A stretch of DNA of 64,000 nt, taken from NCBI GenBank assembly GCA_023393375.1, contig JAEWLI010000172.1, forward strand, positions 1 through 64,000, in the 5' to 3' direction. This DNA comes from Bacteroidota bacterium (GTDB taxonomy: Bacteria > Bacteroidota > Bacteroidia > Cytophagales > Cyclobacteriaceae). Position numbers and translations under genes: made by a program. Each line of letters begins with the position of its first letter. Position 1 is the first letter of the stretch. This document shows positions 53,925 to 62,641 of this stretch, piece after piece. Below the pieces are notes generated by a model, which was given only the letters and a program-made list of their open reading frames with translations, was not told the DNA's origin and made no database searches.

Positions 53925-54492
53925 GGAGCAATAAAAAGGGGTGATGAATTACACAACACATATACTTATCTGAACTAGCCCTCTTTACATTGAAAACTTA
54001 TCCACAGCGTTATGGGATAGAATCTCGCCATCATGCCAATTTTTAAACCCTATTGATATTGCATTTTTTCTGTAAATAACCGCACATTTCATACATACCA
54101 CATATCAAAGACATGTTTAACACATAACAAAAGCAGAGGTTCGGTATAATCCGCTATAGTCCTATATTGCATAGCTGGACATTGGTAATATATTTATTTA
54201 ATAAATATTTATTTAATAATAGGCTTATAAAATAGTTGCAAATACTACCCCATAATAAATTGGGAGAAACAAAACTATTTGGTTCATAAAGATTTGCTAA
54301 ATATCTTCGCTTAATATAACGGCATAAAACTCAACACCTGAAGTCGCTATTATTATATGGTACAACAATTAATATATTATAATACACCTGCTAAAAGGGA
54401 AGAATTAACGATTGTAAAATCCTATTCCCATCGGAAAAAAATTGCCTGTACCTCTATCCGAATCTACTCAACATCAATTTAAAATAAAACAT
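53925..54492. other. 568-bp gap, no gene seen
   Basis: AT-rich sequence upstream of the TonB-dependent receptor. Poly-A/T stretches and a TTTATTTAATAAATATTTATTTAATA-like run lie around 54190-54225. I see no ORF with family signs and no strong hairpin. It probably holds the receptor promoter. Confidence 0.6.
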
Positions 54493-56526
54493 ATGAAAAA
54501 AATGTATTCGCGACTCATATTAATCGCATTATTTTCGGTAATCATCCATTCGGTCAGTGCCCAAAGAAATCAGAAAGGGGCAATTGATATTTCAACGATA
54601 GGTACTGATGAATTGTACGACCTTACGCTGGAACAGCTGCTAAATATGGAAGTATCAGTAGCCTCTAAATCCAGCCAAAAAGTTTCTGACGCACCGGGGG
54701 CCATTTCAGTGGTTACGAAAGATGAAATAGCCCGTTTTGGAGGTACCACATTGAAAGACATTCTTATGCGTGTACCAAGTTTAAACTTCTCAACAGTTTA
54801 TATGACCGACCGGAGTATAATATCTAGTCGTGGTGATCAACTGCCAAACAACTCAAACCATGTGTTGTTACTGATCAATGGAAGACCCGTTCGGGAAGCT
54901 CTTGAAGGAGGGATCAAAAGCGAGATTTATGAATCTTTCCCAGTAAATATCATAGAAAGAATAGAAGTGATCAGGGGGCCAGGTTCAGTATTATATGGAT
55001 CAAATGCCATTTCTGGTGTGATCAACATTATTACCGAATCTGCTGATCAAAACAATGTGGATGTATCGGCCATCATTGGAAACGGTGGTGCTAAAGGTGC
55101 CCTCGCGGAAGCAAAGCTAAAGGCCGGAAAATTCAATGCAGTAGCTGCAGGCAGGTATTTTCAAAAAGCGGAATGGGAAACAGATTTCAGCTACCCTAAT
55201 GCACCATTTGCAAGTGGTCATAGTACTACCCGCTTTACTATTCCAAATGAAAGCACTGGGTTGTTCCTCGATATGAATTATGGAAATTTGAGAGTGATGT
55301 CGTCTTATACAGAATGGACCAACAATTATACTGTCTCTGATTATATACCCATTGCAGCAGCTTTCTTTGATGGTGCCAAAGCATATGGCAATAATAATTT
55401 TAAAAAATATTTTGCAGATGCAGGATATAGGTTGAATGCTACCGACAACTGGGATATGGACTTCAATCTTACCTATACACGTTCATTATTTGAAACAGCA
55501 GGTTGGCCATTCGACAACAGGGATTCCTATGAAATGGTAGGCGAATGGACCAATTCGTATACCCCAGTTGAGAATCTGGATATTGTTTTCGGTGGGCTAT
55601 TTAATTATTTTGATGGACAGGAATGGGGTCCTGGGCCGGAGGGAAGAGATACTTTATATACCGATGCCAGCCGCAATAGCTTAGGAGCTTACGCGCAAGC
55701 CAATTATAAGATACTTTCCAATCTGAACCTGATTGGTGGTTTACAGGCAAATAAAGTAAAGGATTTGGACCTGAACATCGTTCCACGAATAGGGATGATC
55801 TGGTATCCTGTAAGCAAATTAAATGTAAAAGCATTTTATGGAGAAGCATACAGGGCTCCTAGTATCAATGAATTCAGTATTAAACATACTGATATGTTAG
55901 GAAATCCAAACCTGTTACCAGAAACGGTGAGTACGTTTGATTTCGGTGTGGGATATCAGGGAGAAAAGATAAATGCTTCAATTAACTTCTTCCATAGTGA
56001 AATGGATCATGTGGTTTTCCAAAACCGTGATTCTACGGTGGGGCCATTAGCCATGTACATGAATGGTCAGGATGTAAAATTTACAGGTATTGAATACGAA
56101 AGTAAGTGGTATGTCAGCCGGGAGTTCTTATTTACCAGTTCATTACTCTACCAAACAAACAAAAATGAAAGTGGCGTTAAAAATGTATCACCAATGGCCA
56201 ATTTTGGCGCAAAGATAGGTTTAAGTTATATGAAGGACGGGCTGACATTAAGCTTGTTCGATGTATATCAAGGCAAACTTGATGAGAACTATGATACGAA
56301 TTTTAATCCATCACCTGGGGCATATAATATACTGAATTTCCATGGTAAATATAATTTTAATAGAATATTCAACACCAGGGTAAAAACAATGGCTTTGTTT
56401 ATGCAGGTGGATAACCTTCTGAACGAAGAGATCTGGCTTCCAGATTGGGGATTGTCTCCAGGCAAATCAATTCCTTATATTCAAGGAAGAGCAATTTATG
56501 TAGGAATGAACTTATCTTTGAATTAA
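54493..56526 (+). CDS. TonB-dependent outer-membrane receptor
   Basis: 677 residues from the ATG at 54493; a TTG 17 codons upstream is rejected. Signal peptide (RLILIALFSVIIHSVSAQ). The plug domain is VSDAPGAISVVTKDEI, LKDILMRVPSL, IERIEVIRGPGSVLYGSNAI and GVINIITES. The remainder is a 22-strand barrel ending in an aromatic/hydrophobic residue pattern (YVGMNLSLN). It is a siderophore/colicin-receptor-like TBDR, not SusC-type, with no SusD partner. An LTLEQLLNMEVSVASK segment before the plug is typical. Ligand unknown. A strong terminator follows. Confidence 0.93.
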   Translation: MKKMYSRLILIALFSVIIHSVSAQRNQKGAIDISTIGTDELYDLTLEQLLNMEVSVASKSSQKVSDAPGAISVVTKDEIARFGGTTLKDILMRVPSLNFSTVYMTDRSIISSRGDQLPNNSNHVLLLINGRPVREALEGGIKSEIYESFPVNIIERIEVIRGPGSVLYGSNAISGVINIITESADQNNVDVSAIIGNGGAKGALAEAKLKAGKFNAVAAGRYFQKAEWETDFSYPNAPFASGHSTTRFTIPNESTGLFLDMNYGNLRVMSSYTEWTNNYTVSDYIPIAAAFFDGAKAYGNNNFKKYFADAGYRLNATDNWDMDFNLTYTRSLFETAGWPFDNRDSYEMVGEWTNSYTPVENLDIVFGGLFNYFDGQEWGPGPEGRDTLYTDASRNSLGAYAQANYKILSNLNLIGGLQANKVKDLDLNIVPRIGMIWYPVSKLNVKAFYGEAYRAPSINEFSIKHTDMLGNPNLLPETVSTFDFGVGYQGEKINASINFFHSEMDHVVFQNRDSTVGPLAMYMNGQDVKFTGIEYESKWYVSREFLFTSSLLYQTNKNESGVKNVSPMANFGAKIGLSYMKDGLTLSLFDVYQGKLDENYDTNFNPSPGAYNILNFHGKYNFNRIFNTRVKTMALFMQVDNLLNEEIWLPDWGLSPGKSIPYIQGRAIYVGMNLSLN

Positions 56527-56536
56527 TAAATTTTCT

Positions 56537-56574
56537 CAAAGCGACGGGTAGGATTTATCCCGTCGCTTTGTATT
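56537..56574 (+). terminator. rho-independent terminator after the TonB receptor
   Basis: CAAAGCGACGGG (56537-56548) pairs perfectly over 12 bp with CCCGTCGCTTTG (56559-56570), 10 bp after the stop codon. Confidence 0.9.
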
Positions 56575-56723
56575 AAAATAACCAGCCTTAGTATTACACA
56601 AATCAGCTATAGCATGAAGCTATTTTTATTTTCTTCATTATCATGATTAAGTAAAGAAATTCAACTGGCTTATTGGTAAAAATTTCATTTTCTAATCATA
56701 TTTTCATTTTAAACATTTATCTT

Positions 56724-57698
56724 ATGAAACGAAGTAACACTTCTGCTTTGATTGCATCAGCAATCTTTTTATTTAGCTTTTTTGCATGTACGGAGGACTC
56801 CCTGATTACTCAGGAAGTTCCCCAACCAATGTCTATGGGATCCGGGATGGCTCAAAAGTGTAAACCCATGGAAAAACACCTTAAACCAATTGTTTCCTAT
56901 GAATGGCTTAAGGCTTATCAAAACAACGTTACCATAGTTGATGTTCGTACTGAGGAAGAGTATCTTGCCGGCCATATTCCCGGCTCTATCAGCATGCCAT
57001 TTGTGGTTCCATTCAGCGATTGGATTGTATCCGGTGATTTATTAATGGAGCTGCCTGAAGTAGGACACCTCGAAACTATCATCGGAGCTGCGGGTATTTC
57101 CAACAGATCAAAAGTTGTATTGGTCACTGGAATAGGTCAACCGCCATTTCCTTTGGCAAGTGCCACCCGCGTAGCGGCAACTTTACATTATCTTGGATTT
57201 TATGATGTAACGATATTAGATGGAGGTTTTGACAAATGGGTTGCCAAAGGTGGTGATGTATCCACTGATCCTACCACTTTGCCAGCAACCAGGTTTTTTG
57301 CAAGACCTAACTCGGGCATGTGGGTAAGTACCGATTATGTAGCAGCAAGTATTGGTTCCAAAATCATTATTGATACCCGGGATGCAGAGGTTTATTCAGG
57401 AGAAGTTATTGAACCATGGGCTTTGGTTCCAGGCCATATACCTAGTGCGTTATCATTACCGGCAGTTTTGATTTGGAATGAAGACGGCACATATAAATCA
57501 AAACCGGAATTACACCAAATTGTAAAAAATGTATTAGGCAATGCCAACAAAAACCAGGAGATCATCATATACTGTGGTGTTGGTGGTTACACCTCATCAA
57601 TGTATTATGTGATGCATTCCATTTTAGGGTATAAGAATTTGAAATTATATGACGGTTCAGCCCAGGCATGGGTAATGGAACACGATATGGAGTTGTAA
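56724..57698 (+). CDS. two-domain rhodanese-like lipoprotein (sulfurtransferase)
   Basis: 324 residues from the ATG at 56724; a TTG 17 codons upstream is not used. Lipobox LFSFFAC (C22). Two rhodanese domains: the first has VTIVDVRTEEEYLAGHIPGS with no Cys in its active-site loop (VTGIGQPPF), the second has IIIDTRDAEVYSG and the active-site loop YCGVGGYTS with C284. This is the tandem organisation of thiosulfate/mercaptopyruvate sulfurtransferases, where only the C-terminal domain is active. Anchoring at the outer or inner membrane is unusual and suggests periplasmic sulfur handling. A hairpin terminator follows. Confidence 0.88.
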   Translation: MKRSNTSALIASAIFLFSFFACTEDSLITQEVPQPMSMGSGMAQKCKPMEKHLKPIVSYEWLKAYQNNVTIVDVRTEEEYLAGHIPGSISMPFVVPFSDWIVSGDLLMELPEVGHLETIIGAAGISNRSKVVLVTGIGQPPFPLASATRVAATLHYLGFYDVTILDGGFDKWVAKGGDVSTDPTTLPATRFFARPNSGMWVSTDYVAASIGSKIIIDTRDAEVYSGEVIEPWALVPGHIPSALSLPAVLIWNEDGTYKSKPELHQIVKNVLGNANKNQEIIIYCGVGGYTSSMYYVMHSILGYKNLKLYDGSAQAWVMEHDMEL

Positions 57699-57720
57699 TT
57701 CAATTCCGAAAAGCACTTAA

Positions 57721-57757
57721 AGAAGCTGTTTCTGTTATGGAGACGGCTTCTTTTTTT
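57721..57757 (+). terminator. rho-independent terminator after the rhodanese gene
   Basis: AGAAGCTGTTT (57721-57731) pairs with AGACGGCTTCT (57741-57751), including two G-T pairs, and runs into a T tract. Confidence 0.75.
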
Positions 57758-57873
57758 ATTAGGGGTTTTAAAAATTATTATGCCATACAAAAATGAATTG
57801 GGAAATCAAGACCAAAGTATATGACATTTGATAACCAATTCAGAACTTTGCCTTTCATTTACCCGAAATATAA

Positions 57874-58419
57874 ATGATTACAATAAATCATATCATTCCC
57901 TATCTTGAAAAGTTGAATCAAAAGGAAAAGGACAAACTTATAATCAACTTATTGAAAAAAAACAAGGAGGAAATAAAGAAAATTTATTATCAGTTTGTTG
58001 CTCTTCCTAAAGAAATAGATGATCTGTTTCATGATACCAAAATTGAAATAGAACAAGAATTTTTCGGGATCTATTATGGTGTGGTACAAAAGAAATTGGC
58101 CAAAGCCATTGGGAATAGCAATAAAATCATAAAAGCATATGCTGCAGTTGACAAAAGACCTGAAAAAGAAGCGGAATTGTTTTTATTTATTTTAGATATT
58201 CTTTTTGAAAATTTCAGCAATGAGTTTGGCACTTGCTGGACTGTTTACGATTCTAAAACCGGCCAATTGATGTCCAAATTATTAAAAAAAATAAAGAAGA
58301 TACACCCGGATTATATCGTTGAATTTGAGGAAAAAATCAATAATTATATATACCGATTAAAGAAAATAGCCAGTCACAATGACCTAATTTATAATCTTCC
58401 TGATAAGTTATTTGGATGA
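57874..58419 (+). CDS. hypothetical helical protein
   Basis: 181 residues, Lys/Glu-rich, probably all helical and cytoplasmic. The N terminus (PYLEKLNQKEKDKLIINLLK) and KIYYQFVALPKE loosely resemble DUF6155 proteins, but I am unsure. A conserved-looking middle (EAELFLFILDILFENFSNEF) and the SHNDLIYNL end have no known catalytic motif. It sits 160 bp upstream of the restriction endonuclease on the same strand and may or may not belong to that accessory unit. Confidence 0.55.
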   Translation: MITINHIIPYLEKLNQKEKDKLIINLLKKNKEEIKKIYYQFVALPKEIDDLFHDTKIEIEQEFFGIYYGVVQKKLAKAIGNSNKIIKAYAAVDKRPEKEAELFLFILDILFENFSNEFGTCWTVYDSKTGQLMSKLLKKIKKIHPDYIVEFEEKINNYIYRLKKIASHNDLIYNLPDKLFG

Positions 58420-58524
58420 TCATACATTTTTGTCCAGTGTTTATCGGAGTTCTAATCAATTGTCCAAATTGAATGGGAGGTTAGCAAAACCCAATAAGAG
58501 CTGTCGCAATTTCTGAGAGAGTTC

Positions 58525-58556
58525 TTGCAAAAATAAAACATAGACAAATAAATTTG
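58525..58556 (+). promoter_or_regulatory. candidate promoter of the restriction endonuclease
   Basis: TTG (58525-58527), 21 bp, TAAATTTG (58549-58556) fits the Bacteroidota consensus. A second TAAATTTG overlaps at 58558-58565. The ATG is at 58582. Confidence 0.5.
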
Positions 58557-58581
58557 TTAAATTTGACAGAAACAGAGATAA

Positions 58582-59289
58582 ATGGATCAACAACAAAGGG
58601 AACAAATCATTGAAAATGCTAAACATTTTTTTAGAGTTGAAATTGTTCAAAGTCATATAAAGGGGGCTTGTGAACGGGCCAGTAAACTTTCGGAATATAA
58701 TGTGAATCCATTTTTATTTAAATATTTAGCTAACTTTTTGACTGGAAATGACGACCCCAAAAGTATCGCAAGAGCTTTAGTTTTACCCAGAATTTTGGGC
58801 TCATCCATCACCACTTCATTTGGGATGAAAATTCAAAGTTTAATAAGTTCTCTTTTTCAAGGGCTTGGCTCAACAACACAAGGAATAGATATAGAATTTA
58901 TTGATGAAATTGATGGTAGAAAAAAATACTGCCAATTAAAAGCTGGGCCAAATACAATAAATCACGATGATGTAACAACAATTATCAATCACTTTAGAGG
59001 AGTAAGAAATCTTGCAAGAACCAATAATTTAATTGTTGGTATAAATGACATGATTGTTGGGGTTGTTTATGGTGAGGCGGAAGAATTAAGTTCTCATTAT
59101 AAAAGAATAAGTCAAAACCACCCTGTACATATTGGTCAGGATTTTTGGCATCGTTTGACTGGGAAAGATGATTTTTATTTTAAGCTAATCGATGCTATAG
59201 GAGAAGTTGCTTTGGAGGTTGATGGTAGTAAAGTTGTAGAAACTACAATAGAAAAGCTTGCTATAGAAATTGCAGAGAAATATCTATAG
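58582..59289 (+). CDS. type II restriction endonuclease, PmeII/EcoO109I-like
   Basis: 235 residues. The nuclease core has GIDIEFIDEI (D103) followed after 17 residues by QLK (K120) in CQLKAGPNTINHDD, a PD-(D/E)xK variant with Q in place of D/E. The N terminus (VNPFLFKYLANFLTGNDDPK) and the end (GQDFWHRLTGKDDFYFKLI) match this endonuclease family as I remember it. Recognition sequence is not inferable. It is convergent with the methyltransferase and overlaps it by 6 bp at the 3' ends, so the pair is a complete type II system. Confidence 0.85.
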   Translation: MDQQQREQIIENAKHFFRVEIVQSHIKGACERASKLSEYNVNPFLFKYLANFLTGNDDPKSIARALVLPRILGSSITTSFGMKIQSLISSLFQGLGSTTQGIDIEFIDEIDGRKKYCQLKAGPNTINHDDVTTIINHFRGVRNLARTNNLIVGINDMIVGVVYGEAEELSSHYKRISQNHPVHIGQDFWHRLTGKDDFYFKLIDAIGEVALEVDGSKVVETTIEKLAIEIAEKYL

Positions 59290-60543
59290 ATTATTTCGTT
59301 TTTCATCATAATATTCGTTCAGTAATTTAACAATAGAAAAACCAACTTCTTGTCCCAGGTTAATGGGGACAGCATTCCCGATTTGTTTATACTGTTGTGC
59401 CATAGAGCCAGCAAATTCCCAATTATCAGGAAAGGTCTGAATTCTGGCGTATTCACGAACTGTAAAAGGACGTGTTTCATCCGGATGGCATCTTTCAGTC
59501 TGTTTTTGAGCAGGACTACAAGTCAATGTTAAAGATGGTTCATCCCAACCAATTCTACGTGCCATCCCTGTTTTACCTCCACCAAGATAAAAACTTCCAC
59601 CCATAAATTCCTTTTGAATATTTAAAGGCAAGTCCCGCCAGTAACCTTTTGGAGGAACTAAGTCTAGCACTTTCTTTTTGTAATCAGGATATATTGCACC
59701 TTTTGATTTCGGCACATCACAATCATAAAGTTCACCTTTTTTAAGTGCGTCTTTTAAATTATATATTTTTTTATGTGGTTGGGGGTATTCAAAATTTAAT
59801 TCTACATCTTTTCTCACACCTACAAGGATCAATCTTTCTCTTTTTTGTGGCACTCTATAATTAATGGCTTTTAAAACTTGTACAGGTACTACTCTATAGC
59901 CAATTTCATCAAGAATGGAAATCATGCCTTTAAGTGTTTTACCTTTTTCGTGACTCAAAAGGCCACGTACATTTTCACCAATGCAAATAACCGGTTTAAT
60001 TTCTTGCACCACTCTGGCAAACTCGTAAAAAAGTGTTCCCCTAGCATCGCTCAATCCAAGTTTTTTCCCTGCATAGCTGAAGGCTTGACACGGGAAACCA
60101 CCAGTAACCACGTCAACCTTATTTTTGTACTTAGTAAAATCAAAATCTTTGATGTCGCCTTCCAGTATATTCCAATTTGGCCTGTTCATTCTAAGCGTTT
60201 CACAGGCCCACTTATCAATCTCATTTAGGGCAACACATTTTAATCCTGCCTTTTCTAAACCTATGGCTAAGCCACCAGCACCTGCAAATAATTCTACCAC
60301 AGTATAATCATTTGCAGGCTCCACATAATTTGACACGTCTTCATCTACAACTTCATCAAATAAACTACCTAATAAGAGTTGAACATCAGATTTTCGATAT
60401 ACCCTGTAGTTGGAAACGGGTTCACGAACAGCATTTAAAATACCTTCCTTATCCCATCTCCTTAATGTTTCCTTACTTTTACCTATCATTTCCGATGCTT
60501 CTGCCAATGTTAAATAGTCTTTCATAACCAAATTGTTAAACAT
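59284..60543 (-). CDS. DNA (cytosine-5)-methyltransferase with N-terminal MerR-like HTH
   Basis: 419 residues from the ATG at 60543 (an ATG six codons later is also possible). Residues 8-58 are a MerR-like excisionase/HTH (YLTLAEASEMIGKSKETLRR, then YRVYRKSDVQLLL). The methyltransferase has motif I ELFAGAGGLAIGL (84-96), motif IV GGFPCQAFS with catalytic C152, motif VI GENVRGLLS, motif VIII QKRERLILVG and motif X QIGNAVP. It protects host DNA from the convergent endonuclease. The HTH may let it regulate its own or the endonuclease gene, as in some fused C5-methyltransferases. Confidence 0.95.
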   Translation of the reverse strand: MFNNLVMKDYLTLAEASEMIGKSKETLRRWDKEGILNAVREPVSNYRVYRKSDVQLLLGSLFDEVVDEDVSNYVEPANDYTVVELFAGAGGLAIGLEKAGLKCVALNEIDKWACETLRMNRPNWNILEGDIKDFDFTKYKNKVDVVTGGFPCQAFSYAGKKLGLSDARGTLFYEFARVVQEIKPVICIGENVRGLLSHEKGKTLKGMISILDEIGYRVVPVQVLKAINYRVPQKRERLILVGVRKDVELNFEYPQPHKKIYNLKDALKKGELYDCDVPKSKGAIYPDYKKKVLDLVPPKGYWRDLPLNIQKEFMGGSFYLGGGKTGMARRIGWDEPSLTLTCSPAQKQTERCHPDETRPFTVREYARIQTFPDNWEFAGSMAQQYKQIGNAVPINLGQEVGFSIVKLLNEYYDEKRNNL

Positions 60544-60556
60544 TACACAATGGTTA

Positions 60557-60564
60557 CAAATATA
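60557..60564 (-). promoter_or_regulatory. candidate -7 element of the methyltransferase gene
   Basis: On the minus strand this is TATATTTG, matching TAnnTTTG, 13 bp upstream of the ATG. No -33 TTG is seen. It would give a very short 5' leader. Confidence 0.4.
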
Positions 60565-60718
60565 GAAATATTTTAGAATATTAAAGAAAACTACTAGGTT
60601 AAATCACCCTCTTCATAACCTATTAAAAATGTACCATTACTTAAATATTTTTCAATGCTCTATCAACGGTTTTTTGATAGATGTTTTCTATCTTTAAAAT
60701 AGACAAACATTCATTAAG

Positions 60719-62305
60719 ATGAACATTAAAAACCCTATTCTTCCTGGATTTAATCCCGACCCATCTATTTTAAGAGTGGGCAATGATTATTATATAGCCA
60801 CTTCAACGTTTGAATGGTTTCCCGGTGTTCAAATCCATCATTCAAAAGACCTGGTTCATTGGAAACTTATTACCAGACCCTTAACCCGGTTATCTCAACT
60901 GAATATGATTGGAAATCCAAATTCATGTGGCATCTGGGCACCATGTTTAAGTTATGATAATGGTATATTTTACTTAATTTATACTGATGTAAAGACTTTT
61001 AGAGGTGCATTTAAAGATGCCCATAACTATTTGGTTACTTCACACGACGTAATGGGTGAATGGTCAGACCCAATATATTTAAACAGTTCCGGTTTTGATC
61101 CATCGCTATTTCATGATACTGATGGAAGAAAATGGTTGTTAAACATGATCTGGGATCACCGAATGGGGAAACATCCTTTTGGTGGCATATTGTTACAGGA
61201 ATATTCCGAAAAGGATAAAAAATTAATTGGACCTGTTACCAACATTTTTAAAGGCACAACAATAGGTTTGGTAGAAGGCCCTCATATTTATAAAAGAAAT
61301 GGATATTATTATTTAATGACGGCCGAGGGTGGAACTGTTTTGAAACACGCGGTTACAATGGCCCGGTCAAAAAACATCGATGGCCCCTATGAAGTTGATC
61401 CCCAAAACCCAATTTTGACTTCTTATAATAATCCTAAATTGGAATTACAGAGAGCAGGGCACGCATCATTGGTTGAAACCCAAAATGGCGAATGGTACCT
61501 ACCACATCTTTGTGGAAGACATATCCCATCAAGAGGAAGATGTACAATGGGACGAGAAACTGCCATCCAAAAAATGAAATGGACTGAAGATGGCTGGCTA
61601 AGACTAGAGGAAGGTGGCAATGAGCCAAAAGTAGAAGTTCCCGCACCCAAACTGCCCGCTCATCCATGGGAGAAAGGACCTATAAAAGACGATTTTGATA
61701 ACCAGGATTTAAATATCAATTTCCAGTTTTTAAGAGTTAAATTAGAGGAAGATACCCTGTCTTTAACCGAAAGACAAGGCTTTTTAAGATTAAAAGGTCG
61801 GGAATCATTAAGTTCACACCATACCCAAGCCCTTGTAGCAAGGCGGCAACAATCATTTGTTTATACTGCAACCACTTGCATAGATTTTCACCCCGACACT
61901 TTTCAACAAATGGCGGGGCTAATATGCTTGTACGATAACAGAAATTTTTATTATCTCTACATCACCCGGGAAGAAGGGAAAGGAAGATGTATTGATGTGC
62001 TTACAAGTATCAATAGTGTCATTGATTTTTTATTTGATGAAAAATTGAGTATTCCGGATGAAGGAATGTATTATTTAAAAGCAGAGGTAAATTATGACAA
62101 GCTTCGTTTTTACCATTCGGCTGACGGGCACAAATGGAGTTCCATAGGGTTGGTTTATGATTATAGCACCCTATCAGACGAATTTGAGGAATTTGGGGGG
62201 GATGCTCATTTTACTGGTTCATTTGTAGGCATGTGTTGTCAGGATTTGTCGGGCAACAGAAAGCCTGCTGATTTTGATTTTTTTGAATATAAAGAAGAAA
62301 AATAA
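60719..62305 (+). CDS. xynB: glycoside hydrolase family 43 beta-xylosidase
   Basis: 528 residues with no signal peptide, so cytoplasmic. The GH43 five-bladed propeller has catalytic D14 (GFNPDPSIL), pKa-setting D127 (SGFDPSLF) and general acid E186 (LVEGPHIY). Residues from about 320 form the C-terminal beta-sandwich (LDINFQFLRVKL-type, QQMAGLICLYDNRNFYYLY) of subfamily 11-like xylosidases. The size fits Selenomonas-type XynB. It would release xylose or arabinose from short oligosaccharides taken up by the cell. It is unusual here: no SusC/D or transporter is adjacent, and it lies between the methyltransferase and a methyltransferase relic. Confidence 0.93.
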   Translation: MNIKNPILPGFNPDPSILRVGNDYYIATSTFEWFPGVQIHHSKDLVHWKLITRPLTRLSQLNMIGNPNSCGIWAPCLSYDNGIFYLIYTDVKTFRGAFKDAHNYLVTSHDVMGEWSDPIYLNSSGFDPSLFHDTDGRKWLLNMIWDHRMGKHPFGGILLQEYSEKDKKLIGPVTNIFKGTTIGLVEGPHIYKRNGYYYLMTAEGGTVLKHAVTMARSKNIDGPYEVDPQNPILTSYNNPKLELQRAGHASLVETQNGEWYLPHLCGRHIPSRGRCTMGRETAIQKMKWTEDGWLRLEEGGNEPKVEVPAPKLPAHPWEKGPIKDDFDNQDLNINFQFLRVKLEEDTLSLTERQGFLRLKGRESLSSHHTQALVARRQQSFVYTATTCIDFHPDTFQQMAGLICLYDNRNFYYLYITREEGKGRCIDVLTSINSVIDFLFDEKLSIPDEGMYYLKAEVNYDKLRFYHSADGHKWSSIGLVYDYSTLSDEFEEFGGDAHFTGSFVGMCCQDLSGNRKPADFDFFEYKEEK

Positions 62306-62641
62306 AGCCAGACTAATAACCACTTACCTATAAAATAGCTGGGAAAATAGTAAAAGTATATGGCTCGAGGGTAAAAATCCCTTTCCTTATCATTTATTAA
62401 TGTTGTTCATGATTAAAAGCCCACCTATTTAATTTCAATAAGTGTAAAACATTTTAATCCTGCTTTCTATAAACCTATAACTACTCCACTTGCACCTGCA
62501 AATAATTCTTTCAAGCTCGATAGAATTTGGCACTTCTTCTTCAACACTCTCATGATAAATGGTAAAAATTCAATTATCTTCTGAGAAATTGCGTTATATA
62601 AGTTAGATGTTTTTTACCATTGAGAAGAAATTTCTTATTCT
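62306..62641. other. 336-bp gap holding a methyltransferase relic
   Basis: No intact gene. The decayed C5-methyltransferase piece at 62434-62556 is the main content. The remaining bases before and after it have no features I can support. Confidence 0.65.
62434..62556 (-). pseudogene. decayed fragment of a second C5-methyltransferase gene
   Basis: About 120 bp matches the 5' part of the intact methyltransferase (60220-60345 region) at roughly 80 percent by eye. On the minus strand it reads ELFAGASGVVIGL, then a stop (TAG), then KAGLKCFTLIEIK, against ELFAGAGGLAIGLEKAGLKC in the intact gene. Upstream, a VEEEVPN stretch matches VDEDVSN after a deletion of about 18 bp and frameshift. It cannot be functional. 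No catalytic region remains. Confidence 0.85.

Noticed and set aside
57874..60543. Possible defence island beyond a simple type II system
   Set aside because: Only the endonuclease and methyltransferase have defence signatures; the helical protein at 57874 has no recognised defence domain.
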